Origin: Verrucomicrobiaceae bacterium
GTDB taxonomy: Bacteria; Verrucomicrobiota; Verrucomicrobiia; Verrucomicrobiales; Akkermansiaceae
DNA length: 64,000 bases
Assembly (NCBI GenBank): GCA_027484055.1
Contig: JAIXQH010000044.1
Span: 186,001-250,000, forward strand
Direction: 5' to 3'
Every line of letters begins with the position of its first letter. The first letter of the stretch is position 1. The position numbers were made by a program, and so were the translations under genes. Below, piece by piece: positions 1 to 8,230 of the stretch. A model generated the notes under the pieces. It was not told the origin of the DNA, ran no database searches, and was given only the letters and a program-made list of their open reading frames with translations.

Positions 1-170
1 GGGTGAGAGGGATACGCGGGTGAAATTTTTCCGGCTTCAATTTGAAACGAACTGCGGGGACTTGAGAAGCGGCTGCCGACGGCTGAACATCGCTTTTGCT
101 TGGGTGGAAGAAAGAGGCGAGACGCCTCTGCAACAGTCTGGTGCGAGACGCACTAGCCACTCTGAAAAGC
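1..170 (-). repeat. Composite repeat element, copy A (two full 21-bp units plus end unit)
   Basis: Bases 1-170 match bases 808-1206 block for block. There is a leading block with GTGAAATTTTTCCGGCTT, then 21-bp units at 52-72 and 73-93, and an end unit at 94-114. Next come a hairpin GAGGCG-AGA-CGCCTC at 114-128 and a second hairpin GTGCG-AGA-CGCAC at 141-153. Copy A has far fewer 21-bp units than copy B. It abuts the C-terminal codons of the RelE-like toxin, and its left end may extend beyond the window. Confidence 0.8.
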
Positions 171-436
171 TTTTGGCTGCTTGAGCGGTAGGAGTCCTTC
201 CGGTGGCGAATGCGGGTGACACGGACGATTCGGATTTCGTCGGCAATTTCGTAGATGACACGATAGTTTCCAACACGGATCCGCCAGTCGTTTTCTGAGC
301 CAACGAGTTTCCTGCATCCGGGCGGTCGAGGATCTTCGGCGAGTGATCGGATTGCGTCCGCCAATTTCGGCCTGATTTCAGAGGCAATCCGCTTAAGATC
401 TTTTTCCGCCGAACGCTCTACAAGGATCTGAAACAT
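1..436 (-). CDS. RelE/ParE-family toxin, reading frame runs into a repeat and off the window
   Basis: Residues 1-84 read as a complete RelE/ParE-type mRNA-interferase or gyrase toxin. They include an N-terminal VERSAEKDLKRI helix, the strand DWRIRVGNYRVIYEI and the closing VTRIRHRKDSYR. Such toxins usually end about there, at 85-90 residues. Here no stop follows: the frame stays open through repeat copy A (from about residue 89) to base 2, so the 3' end lies outside the window. The ATG at 436 is chosen because it lies 4 nt after the antitoxin stop codon. The repeat has probably replaced the native stop and added an unrelated tail. Whether the fused protein is toxic cannot be told from sequence. 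Confidence 0.75.
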   Translation of the reverse strand, partial: MFQILVERSAEKDLKRIASEIRPKLADAIRSLAEDPRPPGCRKLVGSENDWRIRVGNYRVIYEIADEIRIVRVTRIRHRKDSYRSSSQKLFRVASASRTRLLQRRLASFFHPSKSDVQPSAAASQVPAVRFKLKPEKFHPRIPLT

Positions 437-440
437 GGAT

Positions 441-638
441 TTAAATCCCGAGGTCTACCAACACATCTTCGAGATTGCGGAAAGACTGTGGCTTTTTCCG
501 AGCTTTCTTGAGCCAGGCAATGTCATCGGCATCTTCCAGTCGTTCGAGCATTTCTTGGTATATCTCAATGGGGAGAATGACCGAGACGGCTTTCCCTTTG
601 CGTGTGATGATTTCCGGTTCGGGCAATTTCGTTTTCAT
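441..638 (-). CDS. Phd/YefM-type antitoxin
   Basis: A 65-residue protein beginning MKTKLPEPEIITRKGKAVSV. An N-terminal strand-helix region contains VILPIEIYQEMLERLED, and a charged C-terminus follows; the size and layout fit Phd/YefM or a related small antitoxin. The internal ATG at 638 is preferred over the one at 734 because the upstream 32 residues do not resemble the family. It precedes the RelE/ParE-like toxin by 4 nt on the same strand, the usual antitoxin-first order. It would bind and neutralise the toxin and repress the operon. The subfamily is not certain. Confidence 0.7.
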   Translation of the reverse strand: MKTKLPEPEIITRKGKAVSVILPIEIYQEMLERLEDADDIAWLKKARKKPQSFRNLEDVLVDLGI

Positions 639-807
639 GGCCGCAGGATACGCGAAGGGCGATTTTAGTAAAACATTGAATATCGCCGCTCGGGGGAGTC
701 GCATGGGGCATGATTCTGCCCATGACCAAGGCACGGTGCACGATACTGATAGGCTAGCGATCTAAAAAGTGGGGAGCGGAGCTCTGAAAGGTGGGAGGAA
801 TTGGCTA

Positions 808-1206
808 GATGATTGAGGGTTAGAGGGATACGGGGTGAAATTTTTCCGGCTTCTGTTCGAAACGGACTGCGGGGACTTGGGAACCAGCTGCCGACACTTG
901 GGATCTTTCTACCGACGCTTGGGAACTTCCTACCGACGCTTGGAAATCAGTTGCCGACACTTGGGATTTTCCTGCCGCTGTCTGGGAACATTCAACCGAC
1001 ACCGGGGATCGAATTGCCGATACTGGGTATTTTACAGCCGTCGCTGGGTCTCCTGCTGCCGACACTTGGGAAATGTGTGCCGGGGGTGAGTGATGAGCTG
1101 CCGCTGGCTGGGATGTTTGGACCGGGGGCTGGGGAGTGGTTGTTGCTTGGGGGAAGAGAGAGGCGAGACGCCTCTGCAACGGTCTAGTGCGAGACGCACC
1201 AGCCAC
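808..1206 (-). repeat. Composite repeat element, copy B, with expanded 21-bp tandem array
   Basis: Same architecture as copy A at 1-170. A leading block (GAGGGATAC...GTGAAATTTTTCCGGCTT) is followed by a 21-bp array at 867-1139 and an end unit at 1140-1160. Hairpins follow at 1160-1174 (GAGGCG-AGA-CGCCTC) and 1187-1199 (GTGCG-AGA-CGCAC). A degenerate third hairpin, with the GGTGCGAGACGTGCC motif, lies near 1223-1237. The element lies between the toxin-antitoxin pair and the 3' end of dsbD. Confidence 0.85.
867..1160. repeat. 21-bp tandem repeat, 13 units plus a terminal unit
   Basis: Thirteen exactly 21-base units run from 867 to 1139, consensus near CTGCCGACACTTGGGANNTTC, with a fourteenth variant unit to 1160. 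No unit shows an insertion or deletion although bases differ between units. The period is a multiple of three, so several frames stay open. The plus frame starting at 813 would encode a heptapeptide repeat LPTLGNF-like. The coding potential is probably incidental. Confidence 0.9.
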
Positions 1207-1281
1207 TATTATTTCCAGTTTTGGTGCGAGACGTGCCAGCTACTGACTGCGAGCAGGCGCTGGGAACTATGGGCTAGCTCC

Positions 1282-3333
1282 TCAATTCACCTCACCCTTC
1301 GCGGGTAGCTTCCCAAATAGCTCCTTGAGATAGCCCGACGTGAGAACCTCCGGGGTGACCACCGGTGCTTGTCCCGGGCTGATTAGCACGTTCACCGGGA
1401 TGGCACTGCGGCCGAGTTCTTGGAGCTTGGCCTCGATCTTGGGATCGGGATTGGTCTTGTCGCCTTTGAGCGCGACCACGCCCTTTGATTTCATGAGGGC
1501 GATGACCTCCTTGGAATACGCCGTGCGCTTGTTCACCTGGCAGGTGGCGCACCACTGGGCGGTGAAATCGATGAACACCGGTGTGCCGGCAGCTGTAAGC
1601 TCGTCCACGCGTTCCTGTGACCAATGCTCCCAGACGAGCGGAGACTTTTCCGGAGGCTTGGCCATGAGAAAGCCACCCACGGCGAAAAACAAACTCAGCG
1701 CGATGGCCGCCCACTGCGTCGTGCGCGTAAGGTGCGGAAGATTCCATCGCCCATAAATCCACGCTGCAACCGCGATGCTGCTCAGCCCGAAGATGGGCCC
1801 CAACAGATTATCCAAACCGATTTGCCCCGCATACACCCACAGCAGGTAGCCGGCGGTGGCGAAGAGAAGGAAGGACATCGCCTGCTTGAAGCTCTCCATC
1901 CACGCGCCAGGTCGCGGCAGGTAGTCGATGAGTTTGGGGAAAATCGAGAGCACGAGATACGGCAGCGACAGCCCGATGGCCATGGCGGTAAACGCCGCGA
2001 AAAACTGGAATGCTGGCAGCCCGATCGCCGTGCCGATCGCCACCCCGAGAAACGGCCCCGAGCACGGAGTCGCGACCACCGTGGCAAGCACGCCGGAGAA
2101 AAATGAGCCGCTGAGGCCTTGTTTCTGCTGCAAAGAACCACCCACGGAAGTGGCGGAAGTGCCCAGTTCAAAAAGGCCGAACATATTGAGCGCCAGCACG
2201 AACATCAACAGCATCAAGGTCAACACGACCCACGGATTCTGAAGTTGGTAGCCCCAGCCCGTGACCGTCGTGGCTGCACGCGCGGCGAAAAGCAGGCCAC
2301 TCAGGACGCCGAACGAGCTAAGCACTCCACCCGTGAACAGGAGTCCGTGAAGCGCGATTTTTTTCCGATCGTGCCCGGCTTGTTGCACGAAGCCCATGAT
2401 CTTGAGGCCGATGACCGGGAACACGCAGGGCATGAGATTTAGGATCAGCCCGCCAAGCATCATGCCGCCGAGGACTTTCAAGTAGGCGGAAATCGGCAAT
2501 GATTCTGCCGCCGGAGCTGCAATCGCCGTGCTCGGGATCCGCAACGGCGTCTCGCCAAGAAGAATGCCTGAGAAGGCAGCAGCCTGTGGGATGGGCGCGT
2601 CAAAGGCATCGGTTTTTGCGCGTTTCAGGCGGATCAGCCAAGCATCTCCAGCACGGGTGATGCTGCCACCGGCCGTGACGGGATGGAGAAATGCTTGGTC
2701 CGGCACGAAGTCCGTCGGCGTCCCTTGCAGGGCAGCGGCGGGGGCGAGGCGGATTTCCACATCCTCGCCCAGTGGCTGGGCAGAAATCGTCACAGAGGCT
2801 GCACTCGCGGGGAGCTGGAGACGAGCTTCCGCAAATAGGGCGACCTGCTCGGGGTCCTTTTCCGCCGTCGCTGCGGTGGCGAGATTCAGGGTGAAACTGG
2901 CTTTTTCACTGATGCAGCTCTCGTCGCAAATTTGCCAAGTGGCATTCGCCGTCAGAGTCACGCTGGACCCCAGCGCAAGGTCGGTCGGAGCGGTGATGTC
3001 CACCAGGAAAATTGGGCTGCCAAGATAGATGAAGCTTTTCCCAAAGTAGCCATCCTTGACACGAGGGACTGGCCACTGGATCGGCCCCGTTTTAAAGCCA
3101 CTCGGGAGGGTCCACTGGATGGCGGGTGACTGCTCCACGCCGCCGGAATTCTGGTAATAGCTATGCCAGTCGGCGGGATGGCTGAGCTTCAGCGCGAGGG
3201 TGAAGGATTGTCCCGGAGAAATGGTTTTCTGCTCCGAGTGGAAGGTGGCGATCGAGGCGATTTTTTGAGATTGTCCGCTCGCTGAAAGCAGACTGCCGCA
3301 AGCAATGAGGAGAAGGATGAGAAAGCGGTGCAT
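1282..3333 (-). CDS. dsbD: Thiol:disulfide interchange protein DsbD
   Basis: A 683-residue inner-membrane reductase that passes electrons from cytoplasmic thioredoxin to periplasmic thiol proteins. A signal peptide (MHRFLILLLIACGSLLSASG) is followed by an N-terminal periplasmic DsbD-alpha-like domain. The central CcdA/DsbD membrane domain carries the paired cysteines LMPCVFPVIGLK and ATPCSGPFLGVA. The C-terminal thioredoxin-like domain contains the redox motif AQWCATCQVNKRT. It is longer than the E. coli protein because of a larger N-terminal domain. The gene stands alone and is divergent from the DUF2721 gene. The family call is firm; the exact client proteins are unknown. Confidence 0.92.
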   Translation of the reverse strand: MHRFLILLLIACGSLLSASGQSQKIASIATFHSEQKTISPGQSFTLALKLSHPADWHSYYQNSGGVEQSPAIQWTLPSGFKTGPIQWPVPRVKDGYFGKSFIYLGSPIFLVDITAPTDLALGSSVTLTANATWQICDESCISEKASFTLNLATAATAEKDPEQVALFAEARLQLPASAASVTISAQPLGEDVEIRLAPAAALQGTPTDFVPDQAFLHPVTAGGSITRAGDAWLIRLKRAKTDAFDAPIPQAAAFSGILLGETPLRIPSTAIAAPAAESLPISAYLKVLGGMMLGGLILNLMPCVFPVIGLKIMGFVQQAGHDRKKIALHGLLFTGGVLSSFGVLSGLLFAARAATTVTGWGYQLQNPWVVLTLMLLMFVLALNMFGLFELGTSATSVGGSLQQKQGLSGSFFSGVLATVVATPCSGPFLGVAIGTAIGLPAFQFFAAFTAMAIGLSLPYLVLSIFPKLIDYLPRPGAWMESFKQAMSFLLFATAGYLLWVYAGQIGLDNLLGPIFGLSSIAVAAWIYGRWNLPHLTRTTQWAAIALSLFFAVGGFLMAKPPEKSPLVWEHWSQERVDELTAAGTPVFIDFTAQWCATCQVNKRTAYSKEVIALMKSKGVVALKGDKTNPDPKIEAKLQELGRSAIPVNVLISPGQAPVVTPEVLTSGYLKELFGKLPAKGEVN

Positions 3334-3515
3334 GAGGGTCGGTAGTGATCTACGAGGCGGAAGAGGCGGTTTTCATCCCGAAAAAACTGGGACTGGCTAG
3401 AAAATGAATCCTCCACCGCGAATGAGAAGCGCTATTTCGTAACGTTATGACAACCAGCAGTGCCGCCGCGACATAATCCTTCATTTTCCTCGATGGAAGT
3501 GACCTACTCTGCGGC

Positions 3516-3920
3516 ATGACACTCGAAGTCTCCACGCCTGCATTGCTTTTCCCAGCCATCAGCCTGTTGTTTTTGTCCTACACCAATCGCTTTCTCCACC
3601 TTTCTGCGCTGATTCGTAATTTACATAGCGACTGGCTGGCCCAGCACAATGACCTGCTCCAGGCTCAAATCATCAACCTCCGGCGACGCTTGACCTTGAT
3701 TCGCACGATGCAGCTTTTCGGGGCGGTGAGTCTATTTTTCTGCGTCATGGCCATGCTGAGCGTGATTGCGGGGCATCATCTGCTCGCGGTGCTTACCTTT
3801 TTATCCGCTTTGATCATGATGGCCTTGTCACTGGCATGCTTGATTTATGAAGTCTGGATCTCCGGGGGAGCCTTAAGGATCTTACTGAATGCGGTGGAAA
3901 CCGAGAGCAACGGCGTCTAG
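3516..3920 (+). CDS. DUF2721 family membrane protein
   Basis: A 134-residue protein with an N-terminal hydrophobic segment (PALLFPAISLLFLSYTNRF), a charged middle containing QAQIINLRRRLTLIR, and two C-terminal membrane segments. This order matches DUF2721 proteins, small integral membrane proteins of unknown function. It is a single gene, divergent from dsbD, and is followed about 70 bases downstream by the first of two hairpin units. No function is assigned. Confidence 0.75.
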   Translation: MTLEVSTPALLFPAISLLFLSYTNRFLHLSALIRNLHSDWLAQHNDLLQAQIINLRRRLTLIRTMQLFGAVSLFFCVMAMLSVIAGHHLLAVLTFLSALIMMALSLACLIYEVWISGGALRILLNAVETESNGV

Positions 3921-3993
3921 AAATTAAAAAATTAATCCCTCCAAAAATCTTGGCACGTCGAGTGCTTAGTAATTGATGTCGCGACAATCTAGG

Positions 3994-4061
3994 TAGTCCG
4001 ACTGAGATACCTCACGGTTAATGGGTTTTCCAAGAGGGTGATCAGTCGGGCTACTTTTTTT
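3994..4061 (+). ncRNA. Structured hairpin unit 1 (terminator or small RNA)
   Basis: A 12-bp stem pairs 3994-4005 with 4042-4053, containing the core CCGACTGA/TCAGTCGG. A seven-base T run follows at 4055-4061. The large apical part contains GGTTAATGGGTTTTCC, shared with unit 2 at 4203. It could be the terminator of the DUF2721 gene, but the long conserved apical sequence is more than a terminator needs. Confidence 0.55.
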
Positions 4062-4202
4062 ATTTACGGGCGATTTATGGGAGGCGGATGCTTTGTTTTC
4101 TTGGGCTGGTGAGTGGCTCGAAAAAAAAATTTGGCAAAATGTGAACTTAATCCTTGCCGGATCGTCCGGGCCATGGTAATTCTTCGGCGTCGCAAGACAA
4201 GG

Positions 4203-4276
4203 CGGTCCGACTGAGATGCCTCCAAGGTTAATGGGTTTTTCCTGGGAGTGATGATCAGTCGGATCGCTTCTTTTTT
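4203..4276 (+). ncRNA. Structured hairpin unit 2, homologous to unit 1
   Basis: The stem pairs 4203-4214 with 4255-4266 and is followed by TTCTTTTTT. The apical segment shares GGTTAATGGGTTTTTCC with unit 1, and similarity extends about 18 bases upstream of both stems. The four outermost stem pairs differ from unit 1, and each difference preserves pairing. The FAH hydrolase gene starts 82 bases downstream. No known riboswitch class is recognised. Confidence 0.55.
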
Positions 4277-4358
4277 GCCCTAGATGACCCACTGAAGAAT
4301 CGAGTCGCCCGAAGATTTGAAGTTTTCCCAACCTATTTCGAGCTGATACCTTGCACGC

Positions 4359-5213
4359 ATGAAATTGATTCGATTCGGTGAAGAGGGATGTGAAGAACCC
4401 GGTGTGTTGCTAGACGACGGCCGGATGCTCGATGCGAGTGGCGAATTCAGCGACTACGACGAGGGATTTTTCGCCATGGGCGGCATCGATTCACTGCAAG
4501 AGTGGGTGAAAGACGGATGCCCCGGCGGGACTGAGATCGATCCCTTGGCGCGCCTTGGACCCTGTGTGGGGAGACCGTCAAAGCTGGTGTGCATCGGGAA
4601 AAACTACTTCGAACATGCCAAGGAGCTCGGCGAAGGAATCCCAACGGAGCCGACGATCTTCATGAAAGCGACCAGTGCTTGGAGCGGTCCGACGGATGAT
4701 GTGATCATCCCACGAGGCTCGACGAAGCTGGACTACGAAGTGGAGCTAGCCTTCGTGATCGGCAAGACCGCCTCGTATGTGGATGAACGTGAGTCACTTG
4801 ACTACATCGCTGGGTATTCGACATTTTGTGATTTTTCCGAACGGGCTTTTCAAAAGGAAATGGGCGGTCAGTGGACGAAAGGAAAGAGCGCGGACAGCTT
4901 CGCGCCGATGGGGCCCTGGCTGGTGACGGCAGATCAAGTCCCTGATCCGCAGAAACTGCATCTCTGGTGCAGGGTCAATGGGGACATCCGTCAGAATGGT
5001 TGGACGGGAGATATGATGTTTTCCGTGAGGCAGTTGGTGAGTTACGTGAGCCGTTTCATGACGCTGCTTCCGGGCGACGTCATCGCGACAGGAACTCCCG
5101 CAGGCGTGGCCATGGGAATGACGCCGCCGCAGTATTTACAGGCTGGTGACTTTGTAGAATGCGGCGTGGAAAGCCTGGGTGAGCTTGCGCAACGAGTGGT
5201 CGCATTTCGATGA
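4359..5213 (+). CDS. Fumarylacetoacetate hydrolase family protein
   Basis: A 284-residue protein. The N-terminal half is a short cap region. The C-terminal FAH fold carries KLVCIGKNYFEHAKE, the metal-binding acidic residues of LDYEVELAFVIG, and the signature LLPGDVIATGTPAGVAMG. This is the layout of 2-keto-4-pentenoate hydratase, diketo-deoxy-sugar hydrolase or ureidoglycolate lyase-like enzymes, which cleave or hydrate 2-keto acids using a divalent metal. The substrate cannot be fixed from sequence. The stop codon is one base before the ATG of the first pqiA-like gene, so it may be co-transcribed with the pqi genes although no functional link is known. Confidence 0.88.
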   Translation: MKLIRFGEEGCEEPGVLLDDGRMLDASGEFSDYDEGFFAMGGIDSLQEWVKDGCPGGTEIDPLARLGPCVGRPSKLVCIGKNYFEHAKELGEGIPTEPTIFMKATSAWSGPTDDVIIPRGSTKLDYEVELAFVIGKTASYVDERESLDYIAGYSTFCDFSERAFQKEMGGQWTKGKSADSFAPMGPWLVTADQVPDPQKLHLWCRVNGDIRQNGWTGDMMFSVRQLVSYVSRFMTLLPGDVIATGTPAGVAMGMTPPQYLQAGDFVECGVESLGELAQRVVAFR

Positions 5214-5214
5214 T

Positions 5215-5886
5215 ATGAAATTTTCGCGCTCGATTGCCAAATCAAGGTTGGCCATGCACCCATGGCCGAAGCCACCGGGTGGGCCTCACTACTCGGTTTG
5301 CCATTTCTGTGACACGCTGCACGATGCCACGGCCCTACCAGAGGGAAAGGCGGCACGCTGCAAGTGTTGTGGAGCAGTGCTATATCAAAATCGCCCGGCC
5401 TCACTCGCTAGGGCGAATGCGTTTTCCATCTCGGCTCTGATCTTAATGGTCGTCGTCCACTCATTCCCCTTCCTCGTGATGGATGCCGCCGGGATCCGCA
5501 CCTCCCTGAATCTCGCTTCCGCAGCTAAGGCCTTGATCCATGAAGGAAGTCCCATGCTCGGAATCGCACTCGCCTTTTTCACCATCGTCACCCCGCTCGT
5601 TTTGGCCGGAGGGCTGGTTTACGTCTGCGCGCCCTTGTTAATTGGGAAAAAAGCCCCAGGAGCCATGATCGTGGCGAAGTGGATGAATAAAACGGAGCCG
5701 TGGAACATGATCGAAGTCTTTCTACTCGGGGTCTTGGTCAGCCTTTTGAAACTCAGTAAGGTGGCGGATGTACATTTCGGAATCGGATTTTGGGCCTTCG
5801 GGGCATTGATGCTTTGCATGGCAGCAGCGGTGGCTGGGATCGATCGCGATGAATTATGGGACCGTCTGGAGGTGGCGAAGCGATGA
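5215..5886 (+). CDS. pqiA: PqiA-like membrane protein, first half
   Basis: A 223-residue protein with an N-terminal zinc ribbon (CHFCDTLHD...CKCCGAVLY, two CxxC pairs) and four hydrophobic segments, the layout of one PqiA domain. E. coli PqiA carries two such domains in one chain; here the second is the next gene. Start 5215 is preferred because it lies one base after the FAH stop; a start at 5179 would overlap that gene. The stop overlaps the next ATG as ATGA. It probably forms, with its partner, the inner-membrane part of a PqiABC-type lipid transport system. Confidence 0.85.
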   Translation: MKFSRSIAKSRLAMHPWPKPPGGPHYSVCHFCDTLHDATALPEGKAARCKCCGAVLYQNRPASLARANAFSISALILMVVVHSFPFLVMDAAGIRTSLNLASAAKALIHEGSPMLGIALAFFTIVTPLVLAGGLVYVCAPLLIGKKAPGAMIVAKWMNKTEPWNMIEVFLLGVLVSLLKLSKVADVHFGIGFWAFGALMLCMAAAVAGIDRDELWDRLEVAKR

Positions 5887-6533
5887 GTGAACTCTTCCCC
5901 AAAGCCGCCACCTACGGACTCGCAGGCTGCCACACCTGCGGGAAAGTTTCACCCGTAGCGCTGGGTCACTGTCCCCGCTGCGGCTCACACCTGCATTTAC
6001 GGAAAAGCAACAGTATCCAGCGCACGGTCGCCTTGATGATCGCGGCGGCAACCCTTTACATCCCGGCGAATCTCCTGCCCATCATGACCGTCGTCGAGCT
6101 GGGCGATGTCACGGAAAACACCATTGTCGGCGGAATGATCACCTTCTGGAAGTCTGGGGCTTACCCGATCGCGATCGTCATTTTCACCGCTTCCATCTTG
6201 ATTCCTCTGCTGAAAATCGTCGCGCTCACGTGGCTCTGCCTCGCCGCCACTGGCAAGCTGCATCCATCACCGAGCATGTTGGGCAGGGTGTATTGGTTCA
6301 CCGAGTTAATGGGGCGCTGGTCAATGGTTGACATTTTCGTGGTCGGCATCTTGGTGGCGCTCGTGCAACTTGGGAATTACATGACCATCACGCCCGGACC
6401 CGGCGCACTTGCCTTCGCAGGGGTGGTTGTGATTACGATGTTTGCAGCCATGAGCTTCGAACCGAGACTTTTATGGGATCGCCTCGCGATGCTCGACGAC
6501 ACGCCCTCACCCTCCAACCCCTCAGACCTTTGA
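5883..6533 (+). CDS. pqiA: PqiA-like membrane protein, second half
   Basis: A 216-residue protein beginning MSELFPKAATYGLAGCHTCG. It has a zinc ribbon of two CxxC pairs (CHTCG and CPRCG) and a PqiA membrane domain with the family segments TLYIPANLLPIM and LVALVQLGNYMTITPGPGALAF. The ATG at 5883 overlaps the previous stop (ATGA), which is why it is preferred over 5856. Its own stop overlaps a possible TTG start of the MCE gene. Two separate genes for the two PqiA halves suggests a heteromeric membrane component. Confidence 0.87.
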   Translation: MSELFPKAATYGLAGCHTCGKVSPVALGHCPRCGSHLHLRKSNSIQRTVALMIAAATLYIPANLLPIMTVVELGDVTENTIVGGMITFWKSGAYPIAIVIFTASILIPLLKIVALTWLCLAATGKLHPSPSMLGRVYWFTELMGRWSMVDIFVVGILVALVQLGNYMTITPGPGALAFAGVVVITMFAAMSFEPRLLWDRLAMLDDTPSPSNPSDL

Positions 6534-8206
6534 GCCAAACGGAACCAAATCCCCCACCCGCAGTCACCCCAGAATTCCAGACCGCCCAGCGCTGGAACAT
6601 TGTCTGGGTCGTGCCGGTCATCGCACTGCTCATCGGCAGCTGGATGATTTATCGGAGTTTCAGCTCACAAGGCCCGGTCGCGGAAGTCAGCTTTGAAACG
6701 GCCGACGGGCTGATGGCAGGAAAAACCGAAGTCCGTTGTAGATCCGTCCGAGTCGGCGTGGTGAAGACGGTGAAACTCAGCGAGGATTTGAAATCCGTCA
6801 TCATTCATCTCGAACTCGACTCAGATTCTGAGAATCTACTGCGCCAGGGCACCTCATTCTGGGTCGTCCGACCACGGATCTCTACGACTAATATCACCGG
6901 ACTCGGAACCCTCATCACCGGAGCCTATCTTGAGCTCGACCCCGGACCGTTAGGCGGTATTCAGGTCAACCATTATAAAGGGCTCGAAGCACCACCTGCG
7001 ACCAACCGGAACATTCCCGGCCGCAGACTCACCCTCACCGCAGACGAGGCGGGCTCGCTGGCCGTGGACTCACCGATTTATTACCGTGGCATCGAAGTGG
7101 GCCGGATCGAGAGCCGCAAGTTAGACATGAATGGCCAACGAATCGCCTACGAGGCATTCATTCAGGCGGATTATGCCAATCTTGTGAAAGAGAATACCCG
7201 CTTCTGGAACACCAGCGGCATCGACATCAGTGCTGGGGCAGATGGCTTCAAGGTCCGGACGCCCTCATTCGTGGCACTGGTTTCCGGAGGGGCCACCTTC
7301 GGCGTCCTAGAGGGCGTGGAACCTGGCAAGCTCGCACCGGATGGCGCGAGCTTCACTCTATTTGCCAACGAGGAAGCCGCGAATTGCTCGACATTTAACT
7401 CGACCATGAAGTTTGTCCTACTCTTTGACCAATCCGTGCGTGGCCTGGTCAAAGGTGCCCCCTTGGAATACCGCGGGATCGCAGTCGGGCGCGTGGCGGA
7501 TATCTCGTTTGATTATTTAAAAGGTGCAGATGAGACCCGTATCCCGGCTCCTATCCCGGTTTTAGTCGAGCTAGACCCCTCGCTACTTCGGCGTGAAGCC
7601 GCAGAGTCGGTCTCCTTACCGGGGAATGAATTCCTGAAACAAGCCGTGAAACGTGGCCTACGCGCCTCACTCAAGACCGGTAGTCTGTTGACGGGTGCCT
7701 TGTTTGTTGATCTCGACTACTGGAAATCCCCCTCCCCCGCCGAGCTTTCTCAAGTCGGTGATTTTCTCTGCCTACCAACCGAGACATCCACCTTTGCCCA
7801 GCTCGAGTCAGACCTTCCACTGCTGATGAAAAAAGTGGACAGCTTCATCGCCGAGGCCACCGCGACAGCTGCTGGCACGCGCAAGACCTTGGAAAGTTTC
7901 GAAGACACCATGGCGTCCGTGCGTAAGACCTTGGACTCGGAAGCATTCCTCAAGCTGCCTTCGGATCTCCGAGACTCATTGACGGCCTTCCAAAAAACCG
8001 CATCAAGCCTCGAAAAGACCGCATCAAGCGTTGGCCCAGGGAGCCCAGCCTATGGCGACCTCCTCAGAACCTTGGATGAGACACGCTCCGCTCTGCGCTC
8101 TTTGAGTGCTCTCACCACCAACATTGACGAAAAGCCGAACTCGATCCTGTTCGGGCGTGATTCCTCCGGCAACCCGATCCCTAAGGCACCTAGAGCCAAG
8201 CCTTAA
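6530..8206 (+). CDS. pqiB: PqiB, MCE-domain lipid transport protein
   Basis: A single N-terminal membrane anchor (WNIVWVVPVIALLIGSWMIYRSF) precedes three MCE repeats. The first begins VAEVSFETADGLMAGKTEVRCRS; the others are marked by PIYYRGIEVGRI and PLEYRGIAVGRV. A C-terminal helical region, partly repetitive (FQKTASSLEKTASS), follows. MCE rings form periplasmic tubes carrying lipids between membranes. The frame is open from an ATG at 6473, but that would overlap the upstream gene by 61 nt. A TTG at 6530, overlapping the upstream TGA as TTGA, gives 558 residues and is favoured. Experimental start mapping would settle this. Confidence 0.88.
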   Translation: MSQTEPNPPPAVTPEFQTAQRWNIVWVVPVIALLIGSWMIYRSFSSQGPVAEVSFETADGLMAGKTEVRCRSVRVGVVKTVKLSEDLKSVIIHLELDSDSENLLRQGTSFWVVRPRISTTNITGLGTLITGAYLELDPGPLGGIQVNHYKGLEAPPATNRNIPGRRLTLTADEAGSLAVDSPIYYRGIEVGRIESRKLDMNGQRIAYEAFIQADYANLVKENTRFWNTSGIDISAGADGFKVRTPSFVALVSGGATFGVLEGVEPGKLAPDGASFTLFANEEAANCSTFNSTMKFVLLFDQSVRGLVKGAPLEYRGIAVGRVADISFDYLKGADETRIPAPIPVLVELDPSLLRREAAESVSLPGNEFLKQAVKRGLRASLKTGSLLTGALFVDLDYWKSPSPAELSQVGDFLCLPTETSTFAQLESDLPLLMKKVDSFIAEATATAAGTRKTLESFEDTMASVRKTLDSEAFLKLPSDLRDSLTAFQKTASSLEKTASSVGPGSPAYGDLLRTLDETRSALRSLSALTTNIDEKPNSILFGRDSSGNPIPKAPRAKP

Positions 8207-8230
8207 CCTAAGTCCCCTCTCCGCTTTCCT

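Noticed and set aside
813..1187. 124-codon ORF with LPTLG heptapeptide repeats
   Set aside because: All of it lies in a tandem repeat whose 21-base period leaves several frames open; no ribosome-binding site or second non-repeat domain. Kept as a repeat, not a gene.
1..1206. CRISPR array
   Set aside because: The 21-bp units are directly adjacent with no spacers, and no cas genes are in the window.
3994..4061. Resemblance to a TPP riboswitch because of CTGAGA
   Set aside because: The second conserved half (CTGATCTGG...) is absent and the stem layout differs.
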